A stretch of DNA of 64,000 nt from Alicyclobacillus mali NBRC 102425 (GTDB lineage: Bacteria; Bacillota; Bacilli; Alicyclobacillales; Alicyclobacillaceae): contig NZ_BCSG01000014.1 in NCBI RefSeq assembly GCF_001570745.1, forward strand, positions 1 through 64,000, given 5' to 3'. Below are positions 25,201 through 31,468 of this stretch, piece after piece. Position 1 is the stretch's first letter. Every line of letters begins with the position of its first letter. The notes beneath the pieces are model-generated. The model searched no databases. It was not told the DNA's origin and was given only the letters and a program-made list of their open reading frames with translations. Position numbers and translations under genes: made by a program.

Positions 25201-27361
25201 CGCCTTCGAGAATGTCGTGGCTCAACACTTGGTTGTCCGGGATGCGATCGCAGAGAACGGCGTGGAACGCGTCGACGTCGATGAGTCCCTTGCCGACGAA
25301 CAGGCCGCGCCCGAACCAATCCTGATACGGATTGGAAATGGCAAACGCGTAGGGGTCCACCCCCGTCTGGCCAGACCAGAGCCGCGCAAAGCGCGACACC
25401 TGCGTTGAGCGCGGACTGACGGCGACGGCCGGCTGCAGCACGCCGTAGCCCTGCTCGACGCGCGTGCCGCGGGCGTTGAGCCGGGGCCGGTTGTAACCAA
25501 GGTGCATCGTGCCCACGAGGCGCTGCACGGTGCCAATGGGAAGCTCGGTGTCGAGATCGGCGGTGAACACGTAGCGAATGGTCGGCAGGACGTTGAGATC
25601 GCCATCTTTCACGCAAAAGGTGGTGTCGCGCTTGCCGCGCATGAGCTCGATGATCTCGACCAGCTTCCCCCGCTTTCGCTCCCAGCCCATGTACACCCCG
25701 TCCGCGCGGTTCAGGACGCGGTGGCGGTGAAACCAAAAGAAGCGGGCGGCTCCGTACTTGCGGCGAAGCGCCTCAAGGCGCGCGCGCGCCCGGGCGAACA
25801 GAGGCTCATCCTCGGGCAGTTCCGGCGCGTCGGCGTCTTGCAGATCCGACAGCACCGCGAAATACACGTTGTCTCCCCGCTGCGTCAGATAATGAAGTTC
25901 GATTTTGTCGAACGCTTCGTCGACATCGGCCTCGCTCGCCCAAATGACGGGGAGCGCGACCATGGTGCGGGCGTCCTCCGGAATCCCCTCGCTGAAGTCG
26001 AGGCGCAGGATGGGCACGGGCCGAACAGCGCGGCGAATCCCCTCGTGCACGAGAGCGAGGACCCACTCGCTCACGGGACATGCGAGCAGGATGGCAAGCG
26101 CGACCGTTACTCCTAGAGGCGCGCGAAATCCACCCGTGAAACCTCCGAGCACCGCCCACAGGATGGCTGCGAACAAAAGCGCAACCCCGAGCAGGTACGT
26201 TCGCAGCGGGCGCCGGCGGAGCGCGATCTGGGGCACGGGCCTCGGATTCGCCCGTTCCTTGAGCGATTGGTGAAGCGCGTGCATGCCGTCGGGATCGCAC
26301 AGATAATGCGCCACAAACGCCTCCCGCGGCCGGTCGCTTGCTGCCGCGGGCGATCCGGCCTTCTCCCACGCGTCCCGCGCGAGTGAGACGGCGGTCTCCG
26401 CAACCATCGCCTCGGGCAGGCGGAAGGCCTCGCTGAGCCAACTGACCTGATGGGCGAGCACGTTCTGGCTCGTCGGATCGAGCCGCAAGTAATCCCCCGT
26501 CGGCTCTTCCCGCAGGCAGGCCTCCACCCGGGAAATGCGCGAAGCGATGGGCTGCCAGGACATGCGCTCCAGCGCGTGCAGGCTCTGCACCAGATTGCCG
26601 ATGAGCACCTGGATTTCGGCGTGCCACTCGGCCTCGTACGTCGTCAATCGCTCAATGCTCTCCGACGAGTTGGCGACGTGCGCCGCCAGCCACTCGCGCA
26701 ACTCCTGGCTATCCGGCTCCCACTCGGACAGGTGATGCACGAGGTGCACCACTTCCACCGCGCCAAGCCCACGTCCTTTGGAAAAGCGGTCGATGGCCCG
26801 GCGCACGGCCACCGGCCCGTCTCCTCGCTCGATCTCGTCGAGCAATCTGCCCACCGCGCGACACGTTTCATACCGATGCTGAATCTCCGCGCTCGCTTCG
26901 CCGAGCCGCGCGAGAATTGCGACGCGCAAGCCGTTGGCGAACTGATGGCATTCGAGGGTCGTCAGCACCTGCACGTCCTGGTACGCCTCGACAAAACGGA
27001 TGATGGTATCAGCTTCTACGTGTCCGCGCGTCGCATCGAGATAGGCCGCGGCGAGGGCCACGACGCGGGGCGTCCCGGTCTCGGCCATCCTCGGCAGTTT
27101 CCGCACCACGGCATTCGGCCACAGGCGCTCCGCCAGCATCTCCTGGAGTTCGAGATAGGCGGCGTGATCGATCAGCCACTCGTGCGCGGGCTCGGAGCAC
27201 GCCGCGGGTTCCCGCTCGAGTTTCGCGGCCAAGCTCCGCACGCGCGCCGTTTGCCTGCGCAGAATGGGCCACAGGTCGGTTCCCCCGCCGCGCGTCGAAC
27301 TGATGTCTTGCGTCAGCGCAAATGCATGCGCGCGCCTCTCGAGCTCTGTGTCGAACGCCAT
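19205..27361 (-). CDS. Cyclic beta-1,2-glucan synthase-like giant enzyme (GT84 + transglucosylase + GH94)
   Basis: 2718 residues, close to the ~2800 of NdvB/ChvB/Cgs. Order: N-terminal helical part (1-385); two membrane helices (~388-435); GT84 domain with DLQDAD near 502, the ADLDTELP acidic motif near 599 and R-x2-RW (RRAHRWVRGDW) near 755; more membrane helices (~790-940); a glycoamylase-like (alpha/alpha)6 domain (~1000-1450; catalyses ring closure in studied homologues); then GH94 glucan-phosphorylase-like modules ending with GIGDWNDG near 2350, where the general acid resides, for chain-length control. It polymerises UDP-glucose to beta-1,2-glucan and cyclises it, at the membrane. No glucan exporter (NdvA/Cgt-type ABC) is adjacent. 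Start ATG 27361 follows TAGGAGGACC... (AGGAGG a few bases upstream). Gene body is unbroken, with the same GC-rich codon use as neighbours. Confidence 0.92.
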   Translation of the reverse strand: MAFDTELERRAHAFALTQDISSTRGGGTDLWPILRRQTARVRSLAAKLEREPAACSEPAHEWLIDHAAYLELQEMLAERLWPNAVVRKLPRMAETGTPRVVALAAAYLDATRGHVEADTIIRFVEAYQDVQVLTTLECHQFANGLRVAILARLGEASAEIQHRYETCRAVGRLLDEIERGDGPVAVRRAIDRFSKGRGLGAVEVVHLVHHLSEWEPDSQELREWLAAHVANSSESIERLTTYEAEWHAEIQVLIGNLVQSLHALERMSWQPIASRISRVEACLREEPTGDYLRLDPTSQNVLAHQVSWLSEAFRLPEAMVAETAVSLARDAWEKAGSPAAASDRPREAFVAHYLCDPDGMHALHQSLKERANPRPVPQIALRRRPLRTYLLGVALLFAAILWAVLGGFTGGFRAPLGVTVALAILLACPVSEWVLALVHEGIRRAVRPVPILRLDFSEGIPEDARTMVALPVIWASEADVDEAFDKIELHYLTQRGDNVYFAVLSDLQDADAPELPEDEPLFARARARLEALRRKYGAARFFWFHRHRVLNRADGVYMGWERKRGKLVEIIELMRGKRDTTFCVKDGDLNVLPTIRYVFTADLDTELPIGTVQRLVGTMHLGYNRPRLNARGTRVEQGYGVLQPAVAVSPRSTQVSRFARLWSGQTGVDPYAFAISNPYQDWFGRGLFVGKGLIDVDAFHAVLCDRIPDNQVLSHDILEGGFLRAGLVADVEVVEGQPATLRAYMRRAHRWVRGDWQLTYWLRRVCRDRSGQAQPVDLCGFTRWNIVDHVRHSLVHPALVLLMGLGGAGLLPGPAYAYGAVLLITVFLPFLRQLDAARPGEWSWRAAATALGQSSVMLVTLPFMAVVEADASLRALYRMLVSRRRLLEWIPSSHADRADGSSLPLLYEPAGYAVALACSLPGLFGVGEQVLSSALALAVWLPAHGVARLLAQSPEARRAVSNPDLSAHLREAAAAMWRFYERYVGDEDHHLPPDNVQFEPVERIAHRTSPTNIGLYLLCAAAAADLEIISRQDALFRLEQTLATITSLDRWHGHLFNWYDTRTLRPLPPRYVSTVDSGNLVCAMLALGQALREWAESDADIAPRARRLADAMEGFAQEVDFRPLYRPDLRLFSLGFHADRNELEKIVYDLLASEARQASFIAIASGQVPASHWFALSRTMTRAGRYQPLLSWSGTMFEYLMPALLMRHLPGTLWEETYRGVVSRQIAYARERGVPFGISESGFYAFDRDLNYQYRAFGVPGLGLDRGLEQHLVVAPYATMLALSFAPEQVAESLRQLRELGALGPYGYYEAVDFTANRLPPGDRYKVVQSFMAHHQGMAFIAIANYLQHNLWVERFHRLPLVRAAEYMLYERMPKRPALLLKPVHAAHAPNFDRPVYARRRSGDDDAWNAVSNGSLTSFVDARGEGGMIWRGIAVTRFRPDRHLPYRGPVMYVRDVDRGGVFRTTLHGGAGHVEAEFRPDKSSLKRVVGGIESECSVFVAPDRDVEIRKLVLQNLGEDVRRLEVTYFAELALAKPAADIAHPSFQRLFVETGWDEARQVLWARRRPESDDEPDVYAAFHLVADEEVSAPVEWESHRARFVGRGDRLAAPKGLWHRLRGEAGSVADPAAILRTTVALAPGEKRALYVITALGEAREEVVERAVEMRQPSARSRAAQLAWMRAQIDLRQLHLSPDDVEDAMELLSRFLSRRAFSSERRAAILQNELGQSGLWAHGISGDRPIVAVRLASAAEIPFVAKLARLTQYLAHMGFASDLVVIDETMSSYRDEMRDRIRAEMARRGVHDTSGLAVVKADQLSSAERRLVEAVAVAMLRAGGPSVGAQLAGGRARHEEPARLASDRLEPESKRAPHDAGQVEGEFANGYGAFVDDGRAYRMRVTRAKRPPRPWSNVLANPNFGAIVTELGTGYTWWRNSREFKLTPWHNDAAFDPPGEAVYLADLDRGIIASATPSPAGDARTYDVTHRPGVTTFESDVEGVRVALEVFVDSAEPAKWMRVRLRNQSESRRRMRVVPYVEWVLGVDPFSNTPLVVARKMEDVDAIAAENRYQEAFRGAIGFLAVGGAGRTTGWLGDKTRFLGDGSYTRPDALLEDMWRWEEGPTPTPCAALARDLDLGPDEEAEVIILLGAAPDEHEAARLARLARPDAADRALREVTEFWSDLLTRVQVRTPDRSFDILMNGWLVYQALACRIWARTAFYQAGGAFGFRDQLQDALALIDARPDVLRHQILRAARHQYVEGDVQHWWHEELGKGIRTRFSDDLLWLPYAVSRYLEATGDMAILDERVPYLVSAPLGDGELERYEDSVWSQEEGSLAQHVARAVERALHFGHHGLPLMGIGDWNDGLSRVGAKGRGESVWLAWFLADVLRRVAEIDHSAFTPHRGRWLAMREKLLEAANDSAWDGQWYRRAVTDEGLWLGSAASPACRIDAIAQSWAILSGGAPADRAVRAMESFDRELVNRRLGVAHLLQPPFRDLRPSPGYIQGYPPGIRENGGQYTHGVIWSIIAWTLLGRGEEAYELFSMLNPIYHADTPREVERYGNEPYVMSADIYTEQPNVGQGGWSWYTGAASWMYQAALAAILGVRRRGTKLIVEPCIPADWPGFEVAYRYGSTLYRIRVERAPRGAAARERMLTVDGVAAAEIHLVDDGREHDVLVRWSGEPSQGQDLSAGKSPIEIREWVRRLRTSSTANVLPATAMLRNGPSDV

Positions 27362-27457
27362 AGGTCCTCCTCATGCCGCTGTGAGTCTCGTATCTCCCCG
27401 TCCAAACGCGAACAGATGAAACGGCAGCATATGTAAACATTCCCGTTTGAAGTCTGG

Positions 27458-27463
27458 ATTATA
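27458..27463 (-). promoter_or_regulatory. -10 hexamer upstream of the glucan synthase
   Basis: Minus-strand TATAAT, 97 bases before the glucan synthase start, with no strong -35 at the correct distance. Low-confidence promoter. Confidence 0.35.
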
Positions 27464-27511
27464 AATCGGTTCGCGCTGACACGGGCGCCAACAGACGTGG
27501 TAAGATGGTGT

Positions 27512-27523
27512 CAAAACGTTTTG
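27512..27523. promoter_or_regulatory. Perfect 12-bp palindrome CAAAACGTTTTG (LacI-family/cre-like operator)
   Basis: CAAAACGTTTTG with a central CG is the form recognised by LacI/GalR-family regulators and overlaps the cre pattern (TGWAARCGYTWNCW) at the core. It lies just upstream of the Shine-Dalgarno of the VOC/mannanase operon and downstream of a TAAGAT -10-like hexamer (27501-27506), so binding would block that operon. No LacI-type gene is in the window. Confidence 0.6.
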
Positions 27524-27535
27524 GGAGGAAGGCGT

Positions 27536-27994
27536 ATGGAAGCGTATCCATTGGAGACGCGGCGCGTTGCGCAGATTGGCATCATCGTGCGGGACATTGA
27601 AGCGGCGAGCGCCGCCTGGGCGAAGCTCCTCGGCTGCGACGTGCCGAAGTGGCACTGGACCGAGGCGTACGAGCAGGCGCGGACGGAATACCAGGGACAA
27701 CCGACCCAGGCGCGCGCCAAGCTCGCGTTTTTCCACCTCGAGAACCTCGACATCGAGCTCATCGAACCCGACGAACATCCCAGCACCTGGCGCGCCTGGC
27801 TCGACGAACACGGCGAGAGCGTGCATCACATCGCCTTTGAAGTCGACGGCATGGCCGCCCGCACCGAGAGCATGACCCAAGCGGGGCTTCCGCTTCTCCA
27901 GCGAGGCGAATACACAGGTGGCCGATACGCGTACTTCGACGGCGCGTCGTCTGCGCGAGCCGTGATTGAACTGCTGGAAAACGACCGCCGTTGA
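27536..27994 (+). CDS. VOC (glyoxalase/bleomycin-resistance fold) family protein
   Basis: 152 residues covering two beta-alpha-beta-beta-beta modules. The N-terminal module starts with VAQIGIIVRDIEAASAAWAKLLG; the second holds ESVHHIAFEVDGM and ends ARAVIELLEN. Likely metal ligands are a Gln/His near the N-terminus, Glu in LIEP and His in HHIAFEV, giving the general pattern of methylmalonyl-CoA epimerase or lactoylglutathione lyase-like proteins. Start ATG 27536 after GGGAGGAAGG; an upstream in-frame start would lie across the palindromic operator. It precedes the mannanase by 22 bp and is co-transcribed; the link between a VOC protein and mannan use is not explained. Confidence 0.85.
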   Translation: MEAYPLETRRVAQIGIIVRDIEAASAAWAKLLGCDVPKWHWTEAYEQARTEYQGQPTQARAKLAFFHLENLDIELIEPDEHPSTWRAWLDEHGESVHHIAFEVDGMAARTESMTQAGLPLLQRGEYTGGRYAYFDGASSARAVIELLENDRR

Positions 27995-28016
27995 GGCACC
28001 TTGGAGGTGAACTGGG

Positions 28017-28979
28017 ATGGGACGGATCGAAAGCGCATTCGATCTCGGCTTCATCCGAGGCATGACCTTTGGCTTCGTCGGCCAGCACGGGACGTGGGGA
28101 ACCGACGAGGCGCGCGCATCGATGCGTGCGCTTGCCGAACAGCCCTTCAACTGGGTGACGCTCGCCTTCGCGGGCCTCATGGAGCACCCGGCCGATCCCG
28201 CCATCGCGTATGGGCCGCCGGTCACCGTGAGCGACGAGGAGATAGCGTCGATGGCGGAGCTTGCCCACGCACTCGGGCTCAAGGTGTGCCTGAAGCCGAC
28301 CGTGAACTGCCGAGACGGGACGTGGCGAGGCGAGATCCGGTTCGAGAAGGAACACGGCCCGGACCTCGAGTCCTGGGAAGCGTGGTTTGGGTCTTACTCC
28401 GACATGATGGCCCACTACGCGCGGCTGGCGAAACGCACGGGTTGCGAGATGTTCTGCGTCGGCTGCGAGATGACGACTGCCGAGCCGCACGAAGCCATGT
28501 GGCGCGAGACCATCGCGAGCGTGCGAACCGAGTACGACGGCCTCGTGACGTACAACTGCAACCACGGGCGCGAGGAGCACGTGCGCTTCTGGGACGCGGT
28601 CGATCTCATCTCGTCGAGCGCCTACTATCCCATCGACCGGTGGCGAGATCGCGTGCCCGTGCTCCGCGAGGTGGCAGAGGCGCATGAAAAGCCGCTCTTC
28701 TTCATGGAGGTGGGCTGCCCGAGCCGCTCCGGCTCTGGCGCCTGCCCGTGGGACTACCGGCACCCGGGCGCCGTCTGTCTCGACGAGCAGGCGCGGTTTT
28801 ACGAGGCCATGTTCGCCGCCATGCCTGACGAGCCGTGGTTCAAGGGCTACATGTTGTGGGAATGGCCGTGGAAGCTTTACCCGCGCGAAGCGGCGTCCGA
28901 GGACGGAAGCTACTGCATCTACGGCAAACCGGCCGAGGCCGTCGTAGCTCGAGCGTTCTCGGCCATTGCAAATGGATGA
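28017..28979 (+). CDS. GH113 endo-beta-1,4-mannanase (AaManA-like)
   Basis: 320 residues, the length of the characterised A. acidocaldarius AaManA. A (beta/alpha)8 glycosidase of clan A that cuts beta-1,4-mannans and has transglycosylating activity in the studied enzyme. Catalytic acid/base Glu151 follows CVGC in FCVGCEMT and nucleophile Glu231 lies in FFMEVG, both at the published positions; FIRGMTFGF and WEWPW near the ends fit the family. There is no signal peptide, so it acts in the cytoplasm on imported manno-oligosaccharides. ATG start with TTGGAGGTG upstream. Second gene after the VOC protein; regulated by the same palindrome (inference). Confidence 0.95.
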   Translation: MGRIESAFDLGFIRGMTFGFVGQHGTWGTDEARASMRALAEQPFNWVTLAFAGLMEHPADPAIAYGPPVTVSDEEIASMAELAHALGLKVCLKPTVNCRDGTWRGEIRFEKEHGPDLESWEAWFGSYSDMMAHYARLAKRTGCEMFCVGCEMTTAEPHEAMWRETIASVRTEYDGLVTYNCNHGREEHVRFWDAVDLISSSAYYPIDRWRDRVPVLREVAEAHEKPLFFMEVGCPSRSGSGACPWDYRHPGAVCLDEQARFYEAMFAAMPDEPWFKGYMLWEWPWKLYPREAASEDGSYCIYGKPAEAVVARAFSAIANG

Positions 28980-29021
28980 CGGGCACATCCTGCGTCCGCC
29001 ATCCGGTCGACGGGCTACGCG

Positions 29022-30347
29022 TCACGCGGTGACGGCCATGGCCGCCCAGCGCGCGGCGCCCTGCGCGGCCTCCTCCGGATGAGGCGCGAGCCGCAAGGGA
29101 CACCCGAAGACCGCCTCCACCGCGTCGCGCAGGTGCCGGTTCACGCGCAGCGCGTTTCCCGCGCCTGCGAGGGCGCGGGGGCCGTCTGGCGCGGACGGCG
29201 GCAGGCGGCAAAATCCCTCGTACAGTTCCTCCGCCACACCTGAGATTACGCCCAAGGCGAACGCCTCCGGCACCATGGCCGCCGCGGTCCATCGCTCGAC
29301 CCGAGCGCCGTCCTCGTCGCTCAGTCTCGACCCGAAGAACGTCGGGTGCACGCGCGGGAACGGCCCGCCGCCCGATTGGCGCCAGGCCGCGATGGCCTCG
29401 TCGAGAACGTCGTAGGTGGAACGCGTCGGCGCGAGCCCGTGCATGCGGACGACGCGATCGAAAAACGCGGCCACGAGGGCGTACGCCGCTCCGCCCGCAA
29501 GCGTCGCGGCGACCGCGAGGCGCAGGTTCCCCAGAAACGGCCGCAGTTCCGCGCCAGGCGGCAGATCGGGCCTTCCCCGCACGCAGACCGACACCTGGGC
29601 GCCCGTGCCGATGTTCACCAACACGCCGCGCTCTTCCACGCCCACAGCGCCGAGGAAACTCGCCTGGTGATCGCCGAGCGCCACTGCCACGGGAATGCCG
29701 CGGTGCTCGCCCAGGATGTGGAGATCCGGCGCCAGCTCGGGCAGGAACGAGAGGTCCATTCCGGCCGCCTGCAAGCCCTCCGCGGCAAACGTCTCCTGCT
29801 CCAAATCAAACCCGCCCATGCTGTGCGCCAGCGACGCGTGTGCCCGCGGCCGCGACAGGCCGGCGAGGCGGGCCGCAAACGCGTCCGGCAGCGTGGCGAT
29901 CCACAGCGCGCCTTGGGGCACGAGGCCGTGATGCGCGAGATAGCCGTGCGTCGCAAGCCCGTAGCCGATGTGCACCGGGCATCTCGTCAGCCGGGACAGC
30001 CGTTCGGCGAACGTCTCGCCCCGCGACGCCTCTTGGCCCGCGCGCCGGTCCTGCCATGTGAAGAGCGGACTCACCGGCGCAAGATGCGCGTCCAGATACA
30101 CCACGCCGTGCATCTGCCCGGTGACGCCGATGGCGGCCACGTCGGGATGCTCCGATAACCCCTTCTCCACCATGCGCTCTGCGAGGGCCAGCATGCACTC
30201 GGCGTCCTGCATCGACGCGAGCGGATCGTCCGTCGACAGCTGGGCGCCGTGCGGACGGGACTCACACCACACCACTCGACTCGCCGCGGTGTCGTACACC
30301 ACCGCGGCGATGGAGGTCGTGCCGAGATCGACGCCGAGCGCCTTCAT
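29022..30347 (-). CDS. FGGY-family carbohydrate kinase (sedoheptulokinase/xylulokinase-like)
   Basis: 441 residues of the sugar-kinase/actin-fold FGGY family, which phosphorylates ketoses, polyols or their heptose relatives with ATP. N-terminal phosphate loop GVDLGTTSIAAVVYD; AIGVTGQMHGVVYLD near 93-107; LVNIGTGAQVSV of the second lobe; the C-terminal adenosine loop is ALAGAGNALRVNRHL. Shorter than xylulokinase (~500), nearer to sedoheptulokinase-like members. The ATG overlaps the oxidoreductase stop by four bases (ATGA), so translation is coupled. Last gene of the GH36 operon. The substrate is unknown. Confidence 0.87.
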   Translation of the reverse strand: MKALGVDLGTTSIAAVVYDTAASRVVWCESRPHGAQLSTDDPLASMQDAECMLALAERMVEKGLSEHPDVAAIGVTGQMHGVVYLDAHLAPVSPLFTWQDRRAGQEASRGETFAERLSRLTRCPVHIGYGLATHGYLAHHGLVPQGALWIATLPDAFAARLAGLSRPRAHASLAHSMGGFDLEQETFAAEGLQAAGMDLSFLPELAPDLHILGEHRGIPVAVALGDHQASFLGAVGVEERGVLVNIGTGAQVSVCVRGRPDLPPGAELRPFLGNLRLAVAATLAGGAAYALVAAFFDRVVRMHGLAPTRSTYDVLDEAIAAWRQSGGGPFPRVHPTFFGSRLSDEDGARVERWTAAAMVPEAFALGVISGVAEELYEGFCRLPPSAPDGPRALAGAGNALRVNRHLRDAVEAVFGCPLRLAPHPEEAAQGAARWAAMAVTA

Positions 30348-31468
30348 GACGGATCCCGCTGCCTCTCGCCCCGCAGGTCGAGCGCCAGCGCGGCCTCGTC
30401 GTAGCCGATGGGCCAGGGCTCGGGCCTTGCGGTGCGCGAGACAATGTCGACGTGCCGCGCCTCGCGCGCCGAAATGTGGATGGCCTCCATGATCTCGACG
30501 ACGTGCATGGCGAGATCGCCCGACGCGCGGTGCGGACGGCCGTCGCGGATGGCGAGCGCCATGTCAGCCACCGCGAGACCGCGGCGGTTCTCCGAAAAGC
30601 CGAAGAGCGCAGGAGCGGGCGACCACGCGTCCGCACCGCGGCGGCGCACGCGCACCGTGCCGTCAAAGTAGTTGGGATCCGGCACAGCAAGCGTCCCCTC
30701 AGTGCCGTAGATCTCGATGCGCGGCAGCTCGGAGTGCCACACGTCGAACGTGGTGACGAGCACGCCCGTGGCCCCGCGCTCGAACTCGAGCAGGGCCTGC
30801 ACGTGCGTCGGGATCTCCACGGGGATGCGCTCACCGAATCGATTTGGCGAGCCGATCACGCGCGTCGAAAAGGTGGTCTGCGCCGTGCCCGCGACGCGGC
30901 GCACGGGCCCCATCAGGTGAACGAGTGCCGTGAGATAGTAGGGGCCCATGTCAAACATGGGGCCACCCCCGGCCTGGTAAAAGAAGTCCGGATTCGGATG
31001 CCAGCGCTCCGGCCCATGGCTCATCATGAACGCCGTCGCGCCGATAGGCTCGCCAATCCAGCCGTCGTCCAGGAGCTTGCGCGCCGTCTGGAGGTGACTG
31101 CCGAGGAAGGTGTCTGGTGCGGCCCCGATGCGAAGCCCGCAAGAGCGGGCGAGATGGACGAGCGCTTTCGCATCGTCCGCTTGAAGCGCGAGCGGTTTCT
31201 CTGTGTGCACGTGTTTGCCCGCCTCCAGCGCCTGACGCGCAATGTCGGCGTGCGCCTTCGGCACGGTGAGATTGAGGACGAGATCCACGTCGGGATGCGC
31301 GAGGAGTTCGTCGGGCGTGAGCGCCGGAACCTGAAACTGCTCGGCGCGCGCCGCGGCCCGCTCCGCGTCGAGGTCCGCCACCGCGGCCACGGGAATGCCG
31401 AAGGATCGAAGGTTCTTCAGGTACACCTCGCTGATCACGCCACAGCCCATCACACCAACGCGAATCAC
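30344..31468 (-). CDS. Gfo/Idh/MocA-family NAD(P)-dependent oxidoreductase
   Basis: 374 residues. N-terminal Rossmann fold with GVMGCGVISEVYLKNL, a typical HTEKPLAL catalytic-lysine motif (Lys in EKP) around residue 95, and a C-terminal beta-sheet domain. The family oxidises or reduces sugars, inositols and glycosides; some members work with glycosidases by oxidising C3 before cleavage. Stop and start overlap the kinase and the alpha-galactosidase by four bases each, so the three enzymes are made together. Substrate not deducible. Confidence 0.9.
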   Translation of the reverse strand: MIRVGVMGCGVISEVYLKNLRSFGIPVAAVADLDAERAAARAEQFQVPALTPDELLAHPDVDLVLNLTVPKAHADIARQALEAGKHVHTEKPLALQADDAKALVHLARSCGLRIGAAPDTFLGSHLQTARKLLDDGWIGEPIGATAFMMSHGPERWHPNPDFFYQAGGGPMFDMGPYYLTALVHLMGPVRRVAGTAQTTFSTRVIGSPNRFGERIPVEIPTHVQALLEFERGATGVLVTTFDVWHSELPRIEIYGTEGTLAVPDPNYFDGTVRVRRRGADAWSPAPALFGFSENRRGLAVADMALAIRDGRPHRASGDLAMHVVEIMEAIHISAREARHVDIVSRTARPEPWPIGYDEAALALDLRGERQRDPS

